Assembly: GCA_030606485.1 (NCBI GenBank) | Contig: JAUWGH010000004.1 | Span: 186,001-250,000, forward strand | DNA: 64,000 bases | Direction: 5' to 3' | DNA from: Promethearchaeota archaeon | GTDB lineage: Archaea > Asgardarchaeota > Lokiarchaeia > Sigyniarchaeales > SOKP01 | Shown: one piece after another, positions 34,258 through 42,711 of the stretch | How positions within the stretch are numbered: the stretch's first letter is position 1 | Layout: each line of letters begins with the position of its first letter | Translations under genes and position numbers: made by a program | Notes under the pieces: model-generated | Told to the model about the DNA's origin: nothing | The model's database searches: none | The model's input: only the letters and a program-made list of their open reading frames with translations

Positions 34258-35352
34258 TTAAAAACAGAATTTACCCTCATCCATAAATGTTATTTCTTCA
34301 ATTAGAATTGTGGGTTTATTTATAATGAAATCGAGATGAATATCGGACAGGATATTTCCTCCAAAAAATTTATTTGTTCCAATTGCAATATGGCAGGACC
34401 CTTTTATTTTTTCTCCTTCAAGTACTGACTCATAGTGTGTTGCTTTTGGGTTCATACCAATTCCTAATTCCGCAACATTTCTTCTTGTTTTAATCAAATT
34501 AGGATCTTTCTCTGATTTCTTTTTTGGATTTAAATCCACTAAATTTAATGTTTCATCATTAGCACTTGTTAAGGAGATTAATAAACCATCTTTAAATTCG
34601 AATATCATATCCTCTCCTTCTTTCGCTCTAACTGACCATCCTTTTTCAATCAACATGGTTCCATTTGTTGTTCCTTCCATAGGTGCCGTAAATATTTCTC
34701 CTGCGGGAAGGTTTCCAAATGACCCATGTTCAGTATAGAGTCCATTATCATCCTTTAACTCTCTTTCGCCCTCCATAATCGTGAAAGTTAAGTCCGTTCC
34801 TCGTTTGGAAGTGATGTGTACATTCTTACTTTTATTTGGATTTATTTCAGAGATAAAGGATATACCTTTTTTAATTTCTTTATCTATTTCATTATAATCT
34901 GCGGTCATCGAGCCATTTATATCAAACATAAAGGGCTCAAATTCCGGTAATGTTGCTCCACGTGCGCCAACATTTGTCGCTTGCACCCTTGTATTTGTAT
35001 GAGATAATGAATAACTTGTAGGTATTATAAAAATATCGCAAGTTTTCAACTCTTCAGTGACAAAATCTGGAGCGTCAAGTCCTGATTGTAAAACTGAGGG
35101 GAATTCACATAATTTTACAAATTTTTCACCATATAATTCTTTAGTAAGATTAAATAACTTTTTTGTATATTGATTTCTATCTTTTATTTGTTTAAATTTC
35201 GCTTGAGTAATGGTTTTAAGCATATATTCTTCGGTAAAATCTGATACAAAGAGTATAGATTCATCCAATTTTCGTTTAAAATTTATCTTAAACATTCGGT
35301 CTAAACTATTTTTCAGATGGGTTGAATTATTTGACGCCATTTTTTTCCACAA
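34258..35352 (-). CDS. M29-family aminopeptidase-like protein
   Basis: 364 aa. FGNLPAGEIFTAPMEGTTNG (about 216-235) and VAELGIGMNPKA, followed by GSCHIAIGTNKFFGG and ILSDIHLDFI, match the metal-binding half of thermophilic M29 aminopeptidases (aminopeptidase T), and the N-terminal part resembles their first domain. The glutamates in PAGEIF and PMEG and the His/Asp in SDIHLDF are probable metal ligands. Start may be the fifth residue (MASNNS). It is divergent from the OST-like gene with only 81 nt between the chosen starts. Confidence 0.8.
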   Translation of the reverse strand: MWKKMASNNSTHLKNSLDRMFKINFKRKLDESILFVSDFTEEYMLKTITQAKFKQIKDRNQYTKKLFNLTKELYGEKFVKLCEFPSVLQSGLDAPDFVTEELKTCDIFIIPTSYSLSHTNTRVQATNVGARGATLPEFEPFMFDINGSMTADYNEIDKEIKKGISFISEINPNKSKNVHITSKRGTDLTFTIMEGERELKDDNGLYTEHGSFGNLPAGEIFTAPMEGTTNGTMLIEKGWSVRAKEGEDMIFEFKDGLLISLTSANDETLNLVDLNPKKKSEKDPNLIKTRRNVAELGIGMNPKATHYESVLEGEKIKGSCHIAIGTNKFFGGNILSDIHLDFIINKPTILIEEITFMDEGKFCF

Positions 35353-35433
35353 ATAAGAATATTTTTTAAATTGGAAATATATTTATTTTTAGGATTTCTT
35401 ATTTATAAATCTATTAAGTTTGTTAAAATCAAT

Positions 35434-35949
35434 ATGTCAAAATCAATTCAATCGTCTGGCTCTGAGACAATTAAGGAAAAAATTGTTAAGAAAATTCCAT
35501 GGATATTTGGGAACAAACTGCGCAAACCTAGAATCCATTTTCCTAAAATACAAATATCCAAAAGATTTTCCCTTCCAACACCTTCAAGAAACTTAGGTCT
35601 ATTAACCATTTACATATTTCTTTTTGTTTTACAGATTGGAGTTATTTATATCATTTACAGAGAGCCTATAGCGTTGGGAGCTAACCCAAGTACTGGAGAA
35701 GCTATGTTTATTTATCCCGATATGCACGATGCTTTTATTATAGAATCGATTGTGGCTTCTATTTTAATATTCATAAGTTCCTCAGGATTTATAATAATAT
35801 ATCAAGCAACTAAGTATACTTATGATAGATCTTTTGCGTGGAGGTTGCTTTTAATTGGAGTAGTTTTAACATTGATAGGGTTTATAAGTTTGCAATATAT
35901 TATTGCTGTTAAGGAAGGAGTAATACTGCAAGGAACTAGAACTAATTAA
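35434..35949 (+). CDS. OSTC/OST3-OST6-like oligosaccharyltransferase subunit
   Basis: 171 aa from the ATG at 35434 (an upstream TTG at 35371 would add 21 residues). A basic N-terminal part KPRIHFPKIQISKRFSLPTP precedes three membrane helices (about 53-74, 101-123, 136-157). The loop YREPIALGA, the second helix FIIESIVASILIFISSSGFI and the third WRLLLIGVVLTLIGFISLQY follow the pattern I remember for human OSTC/DC2 (loop VEPPSVGS, then [20 protein letters not shown], then FLLLFIGFVCVLLSFFMAR). OSTC and OST3/OST6 are accessory parts of the oligosaccharyltransferase. No thioredoxin domain is present, as in OSTC. Confidence 0.72.
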   Translation: MSKSIQSSGSETIKEKIVKKIPWIFGNKLRKPRIHFPKIQISKRFSLPTPSRNLGLLTIYIFLFVLQIGVIYIIYREPIALGANPSTGEAMFIYPDMHDAFIIESIVASILIFISSSGFIIIYQATKYTYDRSFAWRLLLIGVVLTLIGFISLQYIIAVKEGVILQGTRTN

Positions 35950-36062
35950 AGAAAGTGTGAAAATTTAATTACTAGATTAAAACTCACATCTTAATCTAAT
36001 TATATTAAATGAAAATAAAAAGTAAAAAAAATATAATTTTTCGAGTTTATTAATTTGATTTA

Positions 36063-36491
36063 TTATTGAATAGATGCAACATAATCTGCGGTTGATATCA
36101 AGTTTCCTTTCTCTGCATCAAGATTTGAAGCTTCAACCTTAAATAACCAAGCTGCATAAGGATCTTCATTTACCTTTTCAGGTTCATCCATTAAGTCAGG
36201 ATTTACTTCAACTACCTTACCTGATATTGGACTAAATATATCTCCAACACCTTTCTGGCTTTCGACTGTACAATCTACAGGATCGCCTGATCCATCAACA
36301 TCTTGAGAAACCTCTGCTCCTTCAACACCTTCTACATCAACGAAAGTAATTTCTCCCAATTGGTCAGCAGCATAAGAAGTAATACCGACAGTTACAATAT
36401 TTCCGTCAATTTTTGCCCATTGGTGTGCTTTAGAGTACAATAAATCATCTGGAAAGTCTAGTTCTTTATCATTAATTGTGGCTTTTACCAT
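36063..36491 (-). CDS. second GcvH-like lipoyl protein
   Basis: 142 aa. HQWAKIDGNIVTVGITSYAA and TVESQKGVGDIFSPISGKVV keep the lipoyl lysine (K80), so the fold is that of GcvH. Between the two halves an acidic insert (EGAEVSQDVDGSGDPVDC, about 58-74) is not present in the operon copy, and a Cys stands six residues before the lysine. There is no other gcv gene next to it. It may be a dedicated lipoyl carrier for another enzyme (compare LbpA proteins of the sHdr system), but that is inference. Confidence 0.85.
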   Translation of the reverse strand: MVKATINDKELDFPDDLLYSKAHQWAKIDGNIVTVGITSYAADQLGEITFVDVEGVEGAEVSQDVDGSGDPVDCTVESQKGVGDIFSPISGKVVEVNPDLMDEPEKVNEDPYAAWLFKVEASNLDAEKGNLISTADYVASIQ

Positions 36492-36580
36492 TTTCTTTCA
36501 TCTCATTTTGCATTTTTTTTTTATTTTATTTTATTAGGATGTTTTAAAATAATTTGAGTATTAATTTATAATTTTTTTTT

Positions 36581-37387
36581 TTATATGAAGATTTCATCTA
36601 AGTTAATTTTTTCTAATCTTATTATTCTTAGAGTTAAATTTTTTATTTTATTAAAAAGTAATTCATATATGATTGTTAGTGGCATAAAATAACCGATTAA
36701 GGCGATTGGAAAGAAAAAGATTACTATTTGTAAGAGAGGATCTGCTTCGGTAAATATTTTCGCGAAAGTAAGGTAATAAAAAATTGGAGTTGTTATTCCA
36801 GCGTATCCTCTTAAGATATATTTATAAAATTGACCAACTGAATTTACTTCGGGAGAGAGTCTAAATTCTTTCCTTAACCTTTTTATTTCAATGATTCCAC
36901 AATCGTGAAAAAGCCAAATTGGGATAACTAGGATTGAGCAAAATGGTGCAGTCAATAATGCAGCAAACAGAATGGTTGTGGAATGATCAAATCCGATAAT
37001 TCTTACATTAAATATCCAATAATAATTCATTATGACTAAACCAATAGAGAGGGATAAAAAACTAGGTAATAATGTTCGAGTAAAAGTTGGGAAGCCTTTA
37101 ATTTTTTCACCTTTAAGTGTGATTATTTTAAAATCGTAGTTTCTTTTTATAATTTTAGAGATTAACAAATATACTCCAATAAATAAGATTCCAAAAGGAA
37201 TAGCGATTAAATTGAAAACAAATGGCATAAAGTTAAGAAGTATAGCATCGGATAACCCTAACCCAGGATAGATCTTAGTAAGATCTAAAGTCGGTGGGAT
37301 ATTTCGTGTAATATAGATAGCAAAAATTATAGTTACTAGCGTAAAAAATATGGGTAATATTAATTGTTTTTTTTCCATTATTCTCAA
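36581..37387 (-). CDS. polytopic membrane protein
   Basis: 268 aa, about six hydrophobic segments (roughly 10-25, 47-75, 104-123, 134-158, 189-207, 217-240) with a basic loop RKEFRLSPEVNS in the middle and a basic C-terminal region. No transporter motif recognised. It stands alone between the second GcvH and mptE, from which it is divergent. Confidence 0.6.
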   Translation of the reverse strand: MRIMEKKQLILPIFFTLVTIIFAIYITRNIPPTLDLTKIYPGLGLSDAILLNFMPFVFNLIAIPFGILFIGVYLLISKIIKRNYDFKIITLKGEKIKGFPTFTRTLLPSFLSLSIGLVIMNYYWIFNVRIIGFDHSTTILFAALLTAPFCSILVIPIWLFHDCGIIEIKRLRKEFRLSPEVNSVGQFYKYILRGYAGITTPIFYYLTFAKIFTEADPLLQIVIFFFPIALIGYFMPLTIIYELLFNKIKNLTLRIIRLEKINLDEIFI

Positions 37388-37485
37388 CTCAAAATTAAAA
37401 TATTATTTCTGAATAATTGCAAGATAGCTTTATTATTTTTTCGAATTAAATAAATTTTTATAGTTCTTATTATGGAAATATATTT

Positions 37486-38349
37486 ATGAGAGTGAGTTTT
37501 AAGCCAGATATTATTAAATCTATCAATTTTTTTTCTGAATTTAAAGAGTGGTATTATAAAATAATCAAAGATTTTAATTTTGATCAAGAGCAAGATAGGT
37601 TTGCTAGAGATTTATTTTTAGATATTTTAATTGATAGTAAAAATTATGAAAATTTTTATCAAAACTTGGAGAATTTAAAAGTTATAATCCAAAAAAATAA
37701 ATTTATAACCATATTTGGTTGCGGTCCTTCTTTAGAAAAAACTTTTAACAAAATTTCTCAAAATAATAAGAGTAAGTTTCCAATAAACCAATTGATTATT
37801 GCTATAGATGGAGCTGTCGTATTTCTTGATGAAAAAGGAATAAAATCAAACCTTATTTTTACTGATCTTGATGGATTTTTACCAGAAAAATTTTCTTATT
37901 TTAGAAAACTTTCAAATTATATAGTTTTACATGCACATGGAGATAATATAGATATTTTAAAAAAAATATCAAATGAGGTAAAAATTGCGAATAATATTAT
38001 TGGAACAACGCAAGTTGAGCCAAAATCTATTATTTTAAATCCAGGTGGTTTTACGGACGGAGATAGAGTTCTCTATTTTCTTAAAAATTTCATTCGGCCT
38101 AATCAAAAAATTTTTTTTATTGGTATGGATTTTGGAGAAGTTGTAGGTCGTTATTCTAAACCAGAGTACTCAGAAAATCAAAAAGCAAAACCAAATAAAT
38201 TAAAAAAACTTCAGTATGCTGAAAAATTATTAGAGTGGATCATTAAAAAATTAAAAAATGAGATTTATTTCATTAATTCAAAAATTTCTTCAAATTATGT
38301 TCAGATTATTTCAATTAAGCAATATTCAAACTTCTTAAATATTTTATAA
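37486..38349 (+). CDS. mptE: 6-hydroxymethyl-7,8-dihydropterin pyrophosphokinase (MptE-like)
   Basis: 287 aa of the archaeal DUF115/MptE family, which transfers pyrophosphate from ATP to 6-hydroxymethyl-dihydropterin in tetrahydromethanopterin (or folate) synthesis. FGCGPSLEKT (77-86), the NLIFTDLDGFLPEK segment, YIVLHAHGDNID, and GGFTDGDRVLYFL followed by FFIGMDFGEVVGRYSKP are family motifs. It supports H4MPT as the C1 carrier for the nearby Fae and glycine cleavage enzymes. It is convergent with a RecA-like gene, 2 nt apart. Confidence 0.88.
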   Translation: MRVSFKPDIIKSINFFSEFKEWYYKIIKDFNFDQEQDRFARDLFLDILIDSKNYENFYQNLENLKVIIQKNKFITIFGCGPSLEKTFNKISQNNKSKFPINQLIIAIDGAVVFLDEKGIKSNLIFTDLDGFLPEKFSYFRKLSNYIVLHAHGDNIDILKKISNEVKIANNIIGTTQVEPKSIILNPGGFTDGDRVLYFLKNFIRPNQKIFFIGMDFGEVVGRYSKPEYSENQKAKPNKLKKLQYAEKLLEWIIKKLKNEIYFINSKISSNYVQIISIKQYSNFLNIL

Positions 38350-38351
38350 TT

Positions 38352-39290
38352 TTAATTTTTTGATATAAGGTGATAATCTCTAATACCTTCCTCAGAGATC
38401 ATAAAAATCGTCTTTCTCTCGGGTAAAAATTCTGAATTAATAACATGTGCTGATCTTTTGTTTTCTCCAACATAACTGAATAAAATAAATTCTGAAAAAG
38501 AATGATTAAGCAATCGAACTGCGAAGGGTTTAACTGGGAAGAACGACTCTTTCGAGAAGTTTGGTGAAACTTGACCTATTAAAATTGATATCAAATTATA
38601 TTTTTTTGTTAATTCGTTTATTTTTTTAATGATTTTCAAAAATTTTTTTGTTTGAGTTATTTGATTCATACTTACATTATTTTGATCAGCTCGAAAATGA
38701 TTTGTTAGGGAATCGATAATAAACAACTTATAATCATAAGTTTTTATTAAGTCTTCTATCTTCTCGAAAGTAACATTTAAAGCAGTACTTCCAATAATAT
38801 TAAGAATATTTATGCTCTTCAAAACTCTTTTTGGTTCCAGATTTAAACTTGTTGATAATTGGTTAATTCTTTCTGGTTTGAAATTGTTTTCGGTATCCAA
38901 GAATAATGTTAAATATTGATTTTTCTTGATTAATTGTTCATTAAATTTTTGAGCTATATTTGTGGCCAATTGAAGGCATAATTGAGTTTTTCCAGTAGTA
39001 AATTCACCAAAAATAAAATAAACAACACCTGGAAAAAAACCTCCATTTAATATAGTATCTATATTGGTGCTTCCGGAACTTAATGGGTTTGATTTTTTTG
39101 AAATTTTTTCAATATCTTCTTTTAACCATAATAATTGATTTCCGGTCGATATTTCTTTTTTTAATTGCATTGTTGATTCGGGTGTTAAATATAAAAATTT
39201 TTGGATTTCTGCATTATTAAGATGATATAAAGTGTTAATATTACTTAGATTGGCGTTTTTTATTTTTTTTTTGAGGTTTTTATTTATCAT
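38352..39290 (-). CDS. RadA/Rad51-like recombinase paralogue
   Basis: 312 aa. The first 55 residues form a small helical domain like the HhH region of RadA, and then comes a RecA ATPase: GEFTTGKTQL (Walker A, 95-104), LFLDTENNFKPERINQ, and KLFIIDSLTNHFRAD (Walker B), with ILIGQVSPNF near the L2 region. The conserved L2 and C-terminal motifs are weaker than in true RadA, so a paralogue of the RadB/Rad51-paralogue kind is more likely than the main recombinase. Confidence 0.8.
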   Translation of the reverse strand: MINKNLKKKIKNANLSNINTLYHLNNAEIQKFLYLTPESTMQLKKEISTGNQLLWLKEDIEKISKKSNPLSSGSTNIDTILNGGFFPGVVYFIFGEFTTGKTQLCLQLATNIAQKFNEQLIKKNQYLTLFLDTENNFKPERINQLSTSLNLEPKRVLKSINILNIIGSTALNVTFEKIEDLIKTYDYKLFIIDSLTNHFRADQNNVSMNQITQTKKFLKIIKKINELTKKYNLISILIGQVSPNFSKESFFPVKPFAVRLLNHSFSEFILFSYVGENKRSAHVINSEFLPERKTIFMISEEGIRDYHLISKN

Positions 39291-39400
39291 TAATCCAAAA
39301 TAGTAAAGTTAAAATTTAATTTTTAATAATTTATAAAAAAATCAGTTTATTAATCTATTTTATTTTCATTTTCTAATAAAAATCTGGCTTATATAATTTA

Positions 39401-40045
39401 TTGAGTAAGAAGAACCTAATCGAGATGAGGAAAATAAGTAAAAAGAAGCGTGAGATTTGTGAATACTGCGGGGGTGAATTTATATACCTGTCCAGACATA
39501 AGTGTAAGGTTAAGCAGCGAATAGAGAGTGAGGATGAGGAAACGGAACAAGATCGAAGGCAAACAAGATTAGAATTTTTAAGAAAAGAATTAAGTAGAAA
39601 ATTAAAAAAAGATGAAACCGTAATTCTCGAAATAATTAGACAAGAAGGCGAGCTATTCTTAGAAGAATTAAAAGAGAAGGGAAATATTTCCAGTAATAAG
39701 ATTGAAAGAATTTTAGAAACTTTAGAATTAAAATCAAAAATAAAGGTTCAAAGAGAATTAGATACTGCGAATTGGACGAAGCGTATTTCATATATCGAAG
39801 ATTTAAGAGAAAAAACTGCTAAAGAGTCAAAAAAAATTGATACACGAAAGGATAATTTTGTTTGGGAAATGGTTTGGCGTGTACCCTGTTTTTTATGCCC
39901 TTTCATAGAAATATGTGATAACACTCAAGTAAGATTTAATCCTATGTTTTGTTCATGGTTAACTGATTGGATCTGGCACTGTCTCGGTAATAAAACGTAT
40001 CAAAATCCCTTTGAAGAAATGAAATTAAATATTAAAAAAAAATAG
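39401..40045 (+). CDS. RPC34/TFE-beta-like transcription factor
   Basis: 214 aa. An N-terminal zinc finger CEYCGGEFIYLSRHKC (20-35) precedes a charged helix, a winged-helix region (about 65-120: DETVILEIIRQEGELFLEEL), and a C-terminal motif VPCFLCPFIEIC...PMFCSWLTDWI. This last motif matches the Fe-S-binding end of eukaryotic Pol III subunit RPC6/RPC34 (there PCGLCPVFDDC and CIYMTEWL) and archaeal TFE-beta. It would help promoter opening with RNA polymerase. The start is TTG (39401) or the ATG at 39425. Its 3' end overlaps FtsJ by 14 nt tail to tail. Confidence 0.75.
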   Translation: MSKKNLIEMRKISKKKREICEYCGGEFIYLSRHKCKVKQRIESEDEETEQDRRQTRLEFLRKELSRKLKKDETVILEIIRQEGELFLEELKEKGNISSNKIERILETLELKSKIKVQRELDTANWTKRISYIEDLREKTAKESKKIDTRKDNFVWEMVWRVPCFLCPFIEICDNTQVRFNPMFCSWLTDWIWHCLGNKTYQNPFEEMKLNIKKK

Positions 40046-40673
40046 ATTGACAAACTAAAAAAATTTCATTACTTCTAGAACGAGTTGCTTCTGGTATAAA
40101 TTTTCTAACTTTATGAAATTTTTCTTTTACTGATTTTAAGAATTTAGGTACTTCAGATCCTTCAAAACATTTTAAAATAAGAAAACCATTCTTTTTAAGC
40201 AAATTAATCGCTATCTCTAATATTCTATCACAAATTTTGATTTGGCTTACTTGGTCAAGTGTTTTATTACCAGTTTTTTTTATTGAACAATCGGATATTA
40301 TAAGATCAATTTTTTTTTCTTGGAAGTATTCATTTAGCTTCTCTTCTAACATTTCATCATGAATATCCATTTTCAAAAAATCAATATCTTCAATTGATGT
40401 AATTTTTTTAAAATCTACTCCAAGTATTTTGGGTTTAATTTTTTTTTTAGAATTTTCTAAATTGATTTCAATAAATTCTTTTGATACTTGCAACCATGAG
40501 CCAGGAGCACAACCTAAATCTAATAAAGAAAACACATTTTTAAAAATATTAAATTTTTTATTTATTTGAATTAATTTATAGGCAGATCTTGCTCTATAAC
40601 CATGTCTTTTTGCATTTTTATAGTAATGTTCTTTTTTATGTTCTTTAATCCATTTTTTACCCATATAATTCAT
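40032..40673 (-). CDS. FtsJ/RrmJ-like 2'-O-methyltransferase
   Basis: 213 aa. YRARSAYKLIQINKKFNIF (about 25-43) with its catalytic Lys, LLDLGCAPGSWLQVS (SAM binding, 49-63), DLIISDCSIKKTGN (catalytic Asp), and LILKCFEGSEVPKF (second Lys) are the K-D-K-E pattern of FtsJ enzymes, which methylate ribose in rRNA. It lies 8 nt after the stop of trm1 on the same strand, a pair of RNA methyltransferases. Confidence 0.92.
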   Translation of the reverse strand: MNYMGKKWIKEHKKEHYYKNAKRHGYRARSAYKLIQINKKFNIFKNVFSLLDLGCAPGSWLQVSKEFIEINLENSKKKIKPKILGVDFKKITSIEDIDFLKMDIHDEMLEEKLNEYFQEKKIDLIISDCSIKKTGNKTLDQVSQIKICDRILEIAINLLKKNGFLILKCFEGSEVPKFLKSVKEKFHKVRKFIPEATRSRSNEIFLVCQSIFF

Positions 40674-40681
40674 CTAATATT

Positions 40682-41908
40682 TTAAAGTGTTGATAGCAAC
40701 CTTTTTAGTTCTTTAATTTCCATATTTGTTTTTATTGAAATGAAGTCAAAATGGGTTCTTGAAGCTAAATAACCTTTTTCTTTTATTTTTTTGATAATTA
40801 GATCCATTTTGGGCACAGATTGAAGTGTTAATTCTTCACAGAGTTTATGAATATTATAATAGGATATAGGCATATTGATTTCTTCTAAAGTAAAGCTTAG
40901 AATTTTTTCAATTTTATTCTTATTTTTAAAGTCAGAATATTTATTTAATTCAATTAAATAATGTAAAAAATCTTCTTTATGAATTTTTCCTAACCATAAT
41001 GGACCTGCCAGGTCTAAATTTTGATCTTTTTCACATGACATACAAATATGTGGGATTTGTAAGATGTTACCTTTAAAACTGGTTCTATATCCGCAATTAT
41101 TACAATGAAAGATATAACCATAATTATTAATATTTTCAAAAATTCTTTCTTTATTTTTAAAAACGAGAGCAATTATTCTAATAAAGTGGTTAGAGTAAAA
41201 GGTTAAAAGAGGGTGAATCCCTAAATTATTAATATTAGCGATTCTTGAGATAAAATATAATAAAATCCTTGCGCCAATTTCCTTACAATAATCTGTATGG
41301 AGTGGTTTTGACATATATTTTCTTAGACAAGCTTTTTTTCTAATTCCAAATAAAACAGCAGTATCTGTAGCTGTTATGCAGATTAAGCCATTTTTTTTCT
41401 TAATTGCTTTAAAAGCAGAATCAATGTATAAGTTTGGCGTTCCAAATGGGTCTATTGAAATTATATCAGGTTTTTCATCTTGTTTCATTAAAGCGAGTTC
41501 TGAAAATAATAAATTTGCACTCTTTTTTGAAATTTTAATTAGTGATTCTACGTCCTTTAAATTATTTATTTGAATATTTTTCTTAATTAAGTCGATAGCC
41601 ATTGGATTGATGTCATTAATATATATTTTTTTTACATTTTTACATTCTTTTAACATTCTAATTGAACCAATTCCAGAAGCCGCCATAGAATCTACAATAA
41701 CAAGTTTATTTTGATTGAATAATTTATTGTAAGCCATTATGGCTAAATTAGTAATGTCTCGATTGATTTCCATCTTTTTATTATAAAAAACAACCATAGA
41801 TTTCGAAGGAATATTATTCTTATCAACCGAATGTAAGAAAAAATTAGCCAACCCTTCTTTTTCTACAATAAATTTGTCATTTTTAAATTTTTGATTGTTT
41901 TCATTCAT
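40682..41908 (-). CDS. trm1: tRNA (guanine26-N2)-dimethyltransferase Trm1
   Basis: 408 aa. VDSMAASGIGSIRML (motif I), ISIDPFGTPNLYIDSA (motif IV), TATDTAVLFGIRKKACLRKY and EIGARILLYFISRIA are diagnostic of Trm1, which methylates G26 of tRNA. A zinc site CNNCGYRT and CMSCEKD (about 269-295) interrupts the C-terminal domain, as in archaeal Trm1. It is transcribed with ftsJ and follows the RadB-like gene by 26 nt. Confidence 0.93.
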   Translation of the reverse strand: MNENNQKFKNDKFIVEKEGLANFFLHSVDKNNIPSKSMVVFYNKKMEINRDITNLAIMAYNKLFNQNKLVIVDSMAASGIGSIRMLKECKNVKKIYINDINPMAIDLIKKNIQINNLKDVESLIKISKKSANLLFSELALMKQDEKPDIISIDPFGTPNLYIDSAFKAIKKKNGLICITATDTAVLFGIRKKACLRKYMSKPLHTDYCKEIGARILLYFISRIANINNLGIHPLLTFYSNHFIRIIALVFKNKERIFENINNYGYIFHCNNCGYRTSFKGNILQIPHICMSCEKDQNLDLAGPLWLGKIHKEDFLHYLIELNKYSDFKNKNKIEKILSFTLEEINMPISYYNIHKLCEELTLQSVPKMDLIIKKIKEKGYLASRTHFDFISIKTNMEIKELKRLLSTL

Positions 41909-41934
41909 CTTTAAAAAATAATCTCTAAAAAATT

Positions 41935-42666
41935 TTATTTAATCTCATTAAATCCAGAATCATTAAGTTTTACATTAATTTCATATATTATTGATTGTGG
42001 TCGATTTTTTAATAATAGAATTCTTTCTGACATATTCTCAGTTCTTAGAATTTGAATGGTATTAGGTACCCAATATTCTGTTACCTTTCCACCCTTTTCT
42101 TTTATGTAATAATTTTCATTTTCTTTAATTGTTGTTTCATAGTTAGTAATTATTACATTTATTCCAAATCTTTGATTTAAATGAGTTAAAGTTGCTAAAA
42201 TTTGATTTAATTTAAGATTTAATTCGACGTTTTTCTTCTTCTTTGTCTTATCTGTTTTTAACGAATAAAGATCAAATGGACTATCGATTATAATTAATTG
42301 AATTTGGGAGATATATTTATTTTCAACTCTCTTTAGATCTAATAATACAAATTCCAAATTAAGAACGTATTTTAATAAATCATCAAAATCCTCTATTTTA
42401 ATAAAAATTATATTATTTGATTTTTCCTTATCCATTTTACTCTTTAGGCTTTCAAATTTCAGGGAAGGAAATTCATCCTTTGTGTAGATAAAAATTACTT
42501 TTTCATTTTGTTGCGAAAAATTTAAAGCAATCTGAAGTGCTAATGTTGTTTTCCCTACCCCAATATCGCCCCAAATTGAGAGAATTCCTTCAGAAAAATC
42601 AATATTTTTAAATAATTGAGTTAAAAAAGAATTTTCATTCGATATTTGCATGTTTTTTTCAAACAA
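41935..42666 (-). CDS. RadB-like RecA-family ATPase
   Basis: 243 aa with Walker A GDIGVGKTTL (33-42) and a Walker B LIIIDSPFDLYSL (about 123-135). An ATPase core without N-terminal domain, the size of RadB. VITNYETTIKENENYYIKEK and YWVPNTIQILRTE correspond to the end of the RadB/RecA core. First in an operon with trm1 and ftsJ, divergent from the RuvC-like gene (45 nt between starts). Confidence 0.72.
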   Translation of the reverse strand: MFEKNMQISNENSFLTQLFKNIDFSEGILSIWGDIGVGKTTLALQIALNFSQQNEKVIFIYTKDEFPSLKFESLKSKMDKEKSNNIIFIKIEDFDDLLKYVLNLEFVLLDLKRVENKYISQIQLIIIDSPFDLYSLKTDKTKKKKNVELNLKLNQILATLTHLNQRFGINVIITNYETTIKENENYYIKEKGGKVTEYWVPNTIQILRTENMSERILLLKNRPQSIIYEINVKLNDSGFNEIK

Positions 42667-42711
42667 TAATTAGGAAAATTGATATATAAATTTATTATTT
42701 ATAAAATTAGA

